This document shows positions 8,685 through 10,165 of a stretch of DNA of 10,165 nt, in pieces. Origin of the DNA: Paludibacteraceae bacterium (lineage in GTDB: Bacteria; Bacteroidota; Bacteroidia; Bacteroidales; Paludibacteraceae); contig JAGPGR010000047.1 of NCBI GenBank assembly GCA_018055865.1, positions 1-10,165 of the forward strand, written 5' to 3'. Below the pieces are notes generated by a model that made no database searches, was not told the DNA's origin, and saw only the letters and a program-made list of their open reading frames with translations. How positions within the stretch are numbered: position 1 is the stretch's first letter; each line of letters starts with the position of its first letter. Both the position numbers and the translations under genes were made by a program.

Positions 8685-9860
8685 TTAATTTTCATCAGCC
8701 GCCAACATGTAAATACCTTCTACATCTTCTGCCGATAATTTAACGAAATTTCCAACACCCCGTTTATCCATTTTGAGCATTTCTATGAGAGTAGGTATGT
8801 CTTCGCGTTTGGCTCCCAGTTCTTTGAATCTGACGGGCATACCAATGGACCTGAGGAATGATTCAAATCGCTCAATTCCTTCAGAGGCAGTTCGTTCAGG
8901 ATTCTGAAAATCCATCTGACATCCGAAAACGCGTACAGCCAGTTGAGCAAATCGCATAACATCATGCTTCATTGTGAATTTCATCCAGGCAGGAAACATC
9001 ACAGCCAGACCGGCTCCGTGAGCTACATCGTATAGCGCTGAGAGTTCGTGCTCCAGTTGATGCGACCCCCAATCCTGAACACGTCCCACACCGCAGATAT
9101 CGTTGTGAGCTACCATGCCTGCCCACATCAGGTTGGCGCGGGCTTCATAATTTCCTGGATCAGCTATCGCTTTGGGGGCTTCATTGATGATAGTGAGCAT
9201 GATTCCTTCGCAAAGCCGATCGGTTATTTCCACATCTTTGGTGTTGGTAAAATACCTTTCGAGCACGTGAGCAAACATATCAGTGGCACCGCAGGCTGTC
9301 TGAAATGCCGGAAGTGTTTTAGTCAACTCAGGATTCAGAATAGAGAAAACCGGGCGAATCTTGTCACTCAGAGTTCCCCGTTTTACCATTCCGTTTTCGT
9401 GGGTGATGACTGATGATGCCGAAGCTTCACTTCCGGCTGCTGCCAGCGTCAGAATGGTGGCCACAGGTAATGCTTCTTCAATTTTTCGGCCAGTGTAAAA
9501 ATCCCAGAAATCACCTTCATAAGGAACTCCAATGGCTATGGCTTTGGCTGAATCTATAGCACTTCCTCCACCTACTGCAAGGATAAAATCCACCTTTTCT
9601 TTCCGGCAAAGTTCAATGCCTTCATATACCAAACCACTTCGAGGATTAGGCATAGCGCCACCTAACTCCACATGGAGAATACCTTCGGCATCCAGTGATG
9701 CTAATACTCTGCCAAGCAAACCGCTGCGTACAACTGAGCCGCTGCCGTAGTGTACCAACGTTTTTTTTCCTCCGAAACGCTTGATTAGTTTTCCGGCTTT
9801 TTCTTCCGTATTTCTACCAAATTCAAAATAAGTGGGACTGTAAAAATTAAAATTATTCAT
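8685..9860 (-). CDS. Iron-containing-type alcohol dehydrogenase, YqhD/BDH-like
   Basis: This is a group III metal-dependent alcohol dehydrogenase that reduces aldehydes to alcohols with NAD(P)H in the cytoplasm. The 391-residue length and the opening MNNFNFYSPT parallel E. coli YqhD (MNNFNLHTPT). The nucleotide-binding GGGSAIDSAK is at 97-106, and YGSGSVVRSG (38-47) matches the loop that holds the NADPH 2'-phosphate in YqhD. The metal ligands are predicted as Asp194, His198, His267 (in DWGSHQLEHEL) and His281 (in AHGAG), the same numbers as I recall for YqhD. The true substrate is open. YqhD scavenges toxic aldehydes, while clostridial BDH enzymes serve fermentation. The gene follows the end of another gene by 73 bp with no terminator between them, so read-through is possible. 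It ends at a clear terminator about 115 nt downstream. I found no TAnnTTTG element upstream. Confidence 0.92.
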   Translation of the reverse strand: MNNFNFYSPTYFEFGRNTEEKAGKLIKRFGGKKTLVHYGSGSVVRSGLLGRVLASLDAEGILHVELGGAMPNPRSGLVYEGIELCRKEKVDFILAVGGGSAIDSAKAIAIGVPYEGDFWDFYTGRKIEEALPVATILTLAAAGSEASASSVITHENGMVKRGTLSDKIRPVFSILNPELTKTLPAFQTACGATDMFAHVLERYFTNTKDVEITDRLCEGIMLTIINEAPKAIADPGNYEARANLMWAGMVAHNDICGVGRVQDWGSHQLEHELSALYDVAHGAGLAVMFPAWMKFTMKHDVMRFAQLAVRVFGCQMDFQNPERTASEGIERFESFLRSIGMPVRFKELGAKREDIPTLIEMLKMDKRGVGNFVKLSAEDVEGIYMLAADEN

Positions 9861-9933
9861 TAGTTAGTTTATTATTTTATTGGTTTATAGGTTGATTTTT
9901 TTTGATGATTTCAATCATTCAAACGTCCAAACA

Positions 9934-10165
9934 TCAAACAATGTTCGTAACAAATTCAATCATCTTATTTCCAAGTTCCGTTTTTTTATCTATGTGATTG
10001 AGAACTTCTTTTACAAAGGGATTCATCTCAAAACTTCCGCGTACATTTTCAAAATCTTTGTGTTTTTGCTCTTCATCACCATCTACACCAAATCCTATCA
10101 TAGAAATGAGATTAAATTCTTTCTTTGCATCTTCGTATATCAGATTGTCAAGTTCCACGACAGAA
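9934..10165 (-). CDS. C-terminal fragment of a larger protein, possibly DUF4954 family
   Basis: The reading frame is open to the right edge, so this is the end of a longer gene. About 77 residues are visible, with a GTG at 10158 that is probably an internal Val. The tail is acidic, with EDAKKEFNL, GFGVDGDEEQKHKDFENVRG and NPFVKEVLNHI in order, and is predicted to be largely helical. These segments resemble, from memory, the C-terminus of DUF4954 proteins, Bacteroidetes proteins of about 650 residues with left-handed beta-helix (acyltransferase-like) repeats. The function of that family is not known to me, and the repeats themselves lie outside the window. The stop codon is TGA at 9936-9934. 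No T-tract terminator follows, so transcription may continue into the alcohol dehydrogenase gene. Confidence 0.6.
   Translation of the reverse strand, partial: SVVELDNLIYEDAKKEFNLISMIGFGVDGDEEQKHKDFENVRGSFEMNPFVKEVLNHIDKKTELGNKMIEFVTNIV

Noticed and set aside
9048..9413. A 121-codon plus-strand open frame opposite the alcohol dehydrogenase
   Set aside because: It is antisense to the metal-ligand region of a clear gene and has no recognisable domain.
6540..9860. Single minus-strand operon of aroA, FMN reductase and alcohol dehydrogenase
   Set aside because: Perfect-stem intrinsic terminators with T-tracts lie in both gaps (8532-8570 and 7770-7811).
9904..9920. Hairpin ATGAT/ATCAT after the last gene as a terminator
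   Set aside because: On the coding (minus) strand it is followed by an A-run rather than a T-run, and the stem has only five A/T-rich pairs.

Overview
The window looks like ordinary chromosomal housekeeping DNA from a member of the Bacteroidetes, probably order Bacteroidales. Three things point there: AT-rich spacers carrying the TAnnTTTG -7 promoter element of that phylum in front of several genes, little use of Shine-Dalgarno sites, and proteins typical of the group. Those proteins are a Bacteroides-type serine palmitoyltransferase, a short EPSP synthase, a Bacteroides-type glutamine synthetase, and a fragment resembling the DUF4954 family. A Paludibacter- or Dysgonomonas-like organism would fit, but the genus is a guess.

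Layout from left to right. Bases 1-1475 (minus) hold the N-terminal two thirds of polyphosphate kinase 1 (ppk1), cut by the window edge. A 357-bp divergent AT-rich spacer separates it from a glutamine synthetase gene on the plus strand (1833-3320), the only plus-strand gene. A hairpin with T-tracts on both strands (3338-3376) lies between glutamine synthetase and the convergent ABC-F ATPase gene of the YbiT/YkpA type (3440-5056). All remaining genes are on the minus strand. They are serine palmitoyltransferase (5272-6459), EPSP synthase aroA (6540-7757), a ChrR/YieF-like FMN reductase (7845-8402), a YqhD-like iron/zinc-type alcohol dehydrogenase (8685-9860), and the C-terminal end of a protein that may be DUF4954 (9934 to the right edge).

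The minus-strand genes do not look like one long operon. Intrinsic terminators follow the alcohol dehydrogenase and the FMN reductase, and candidate -7 elements precede ppk1, the ABC-F gene, spt and aroA. The genes cover phosphate storage, nitrogen assimilation, ribosome-associated translation, sphingolipid synthesis, aromatic amino acid synthesis and NAD(P)H redox chemistry, with no shared pathway evident.

I found no mobile element, CRISPR array, tRNA, rRNA or obvious novel multi-gene system. The points most worth a second look are the strictly one-sided loss of ATPase residues in the ABC-F protein, a promoter that overlaps a terminator stem in front of aroA, and an AT-only tandem palindrome at the ppk1 promoter.
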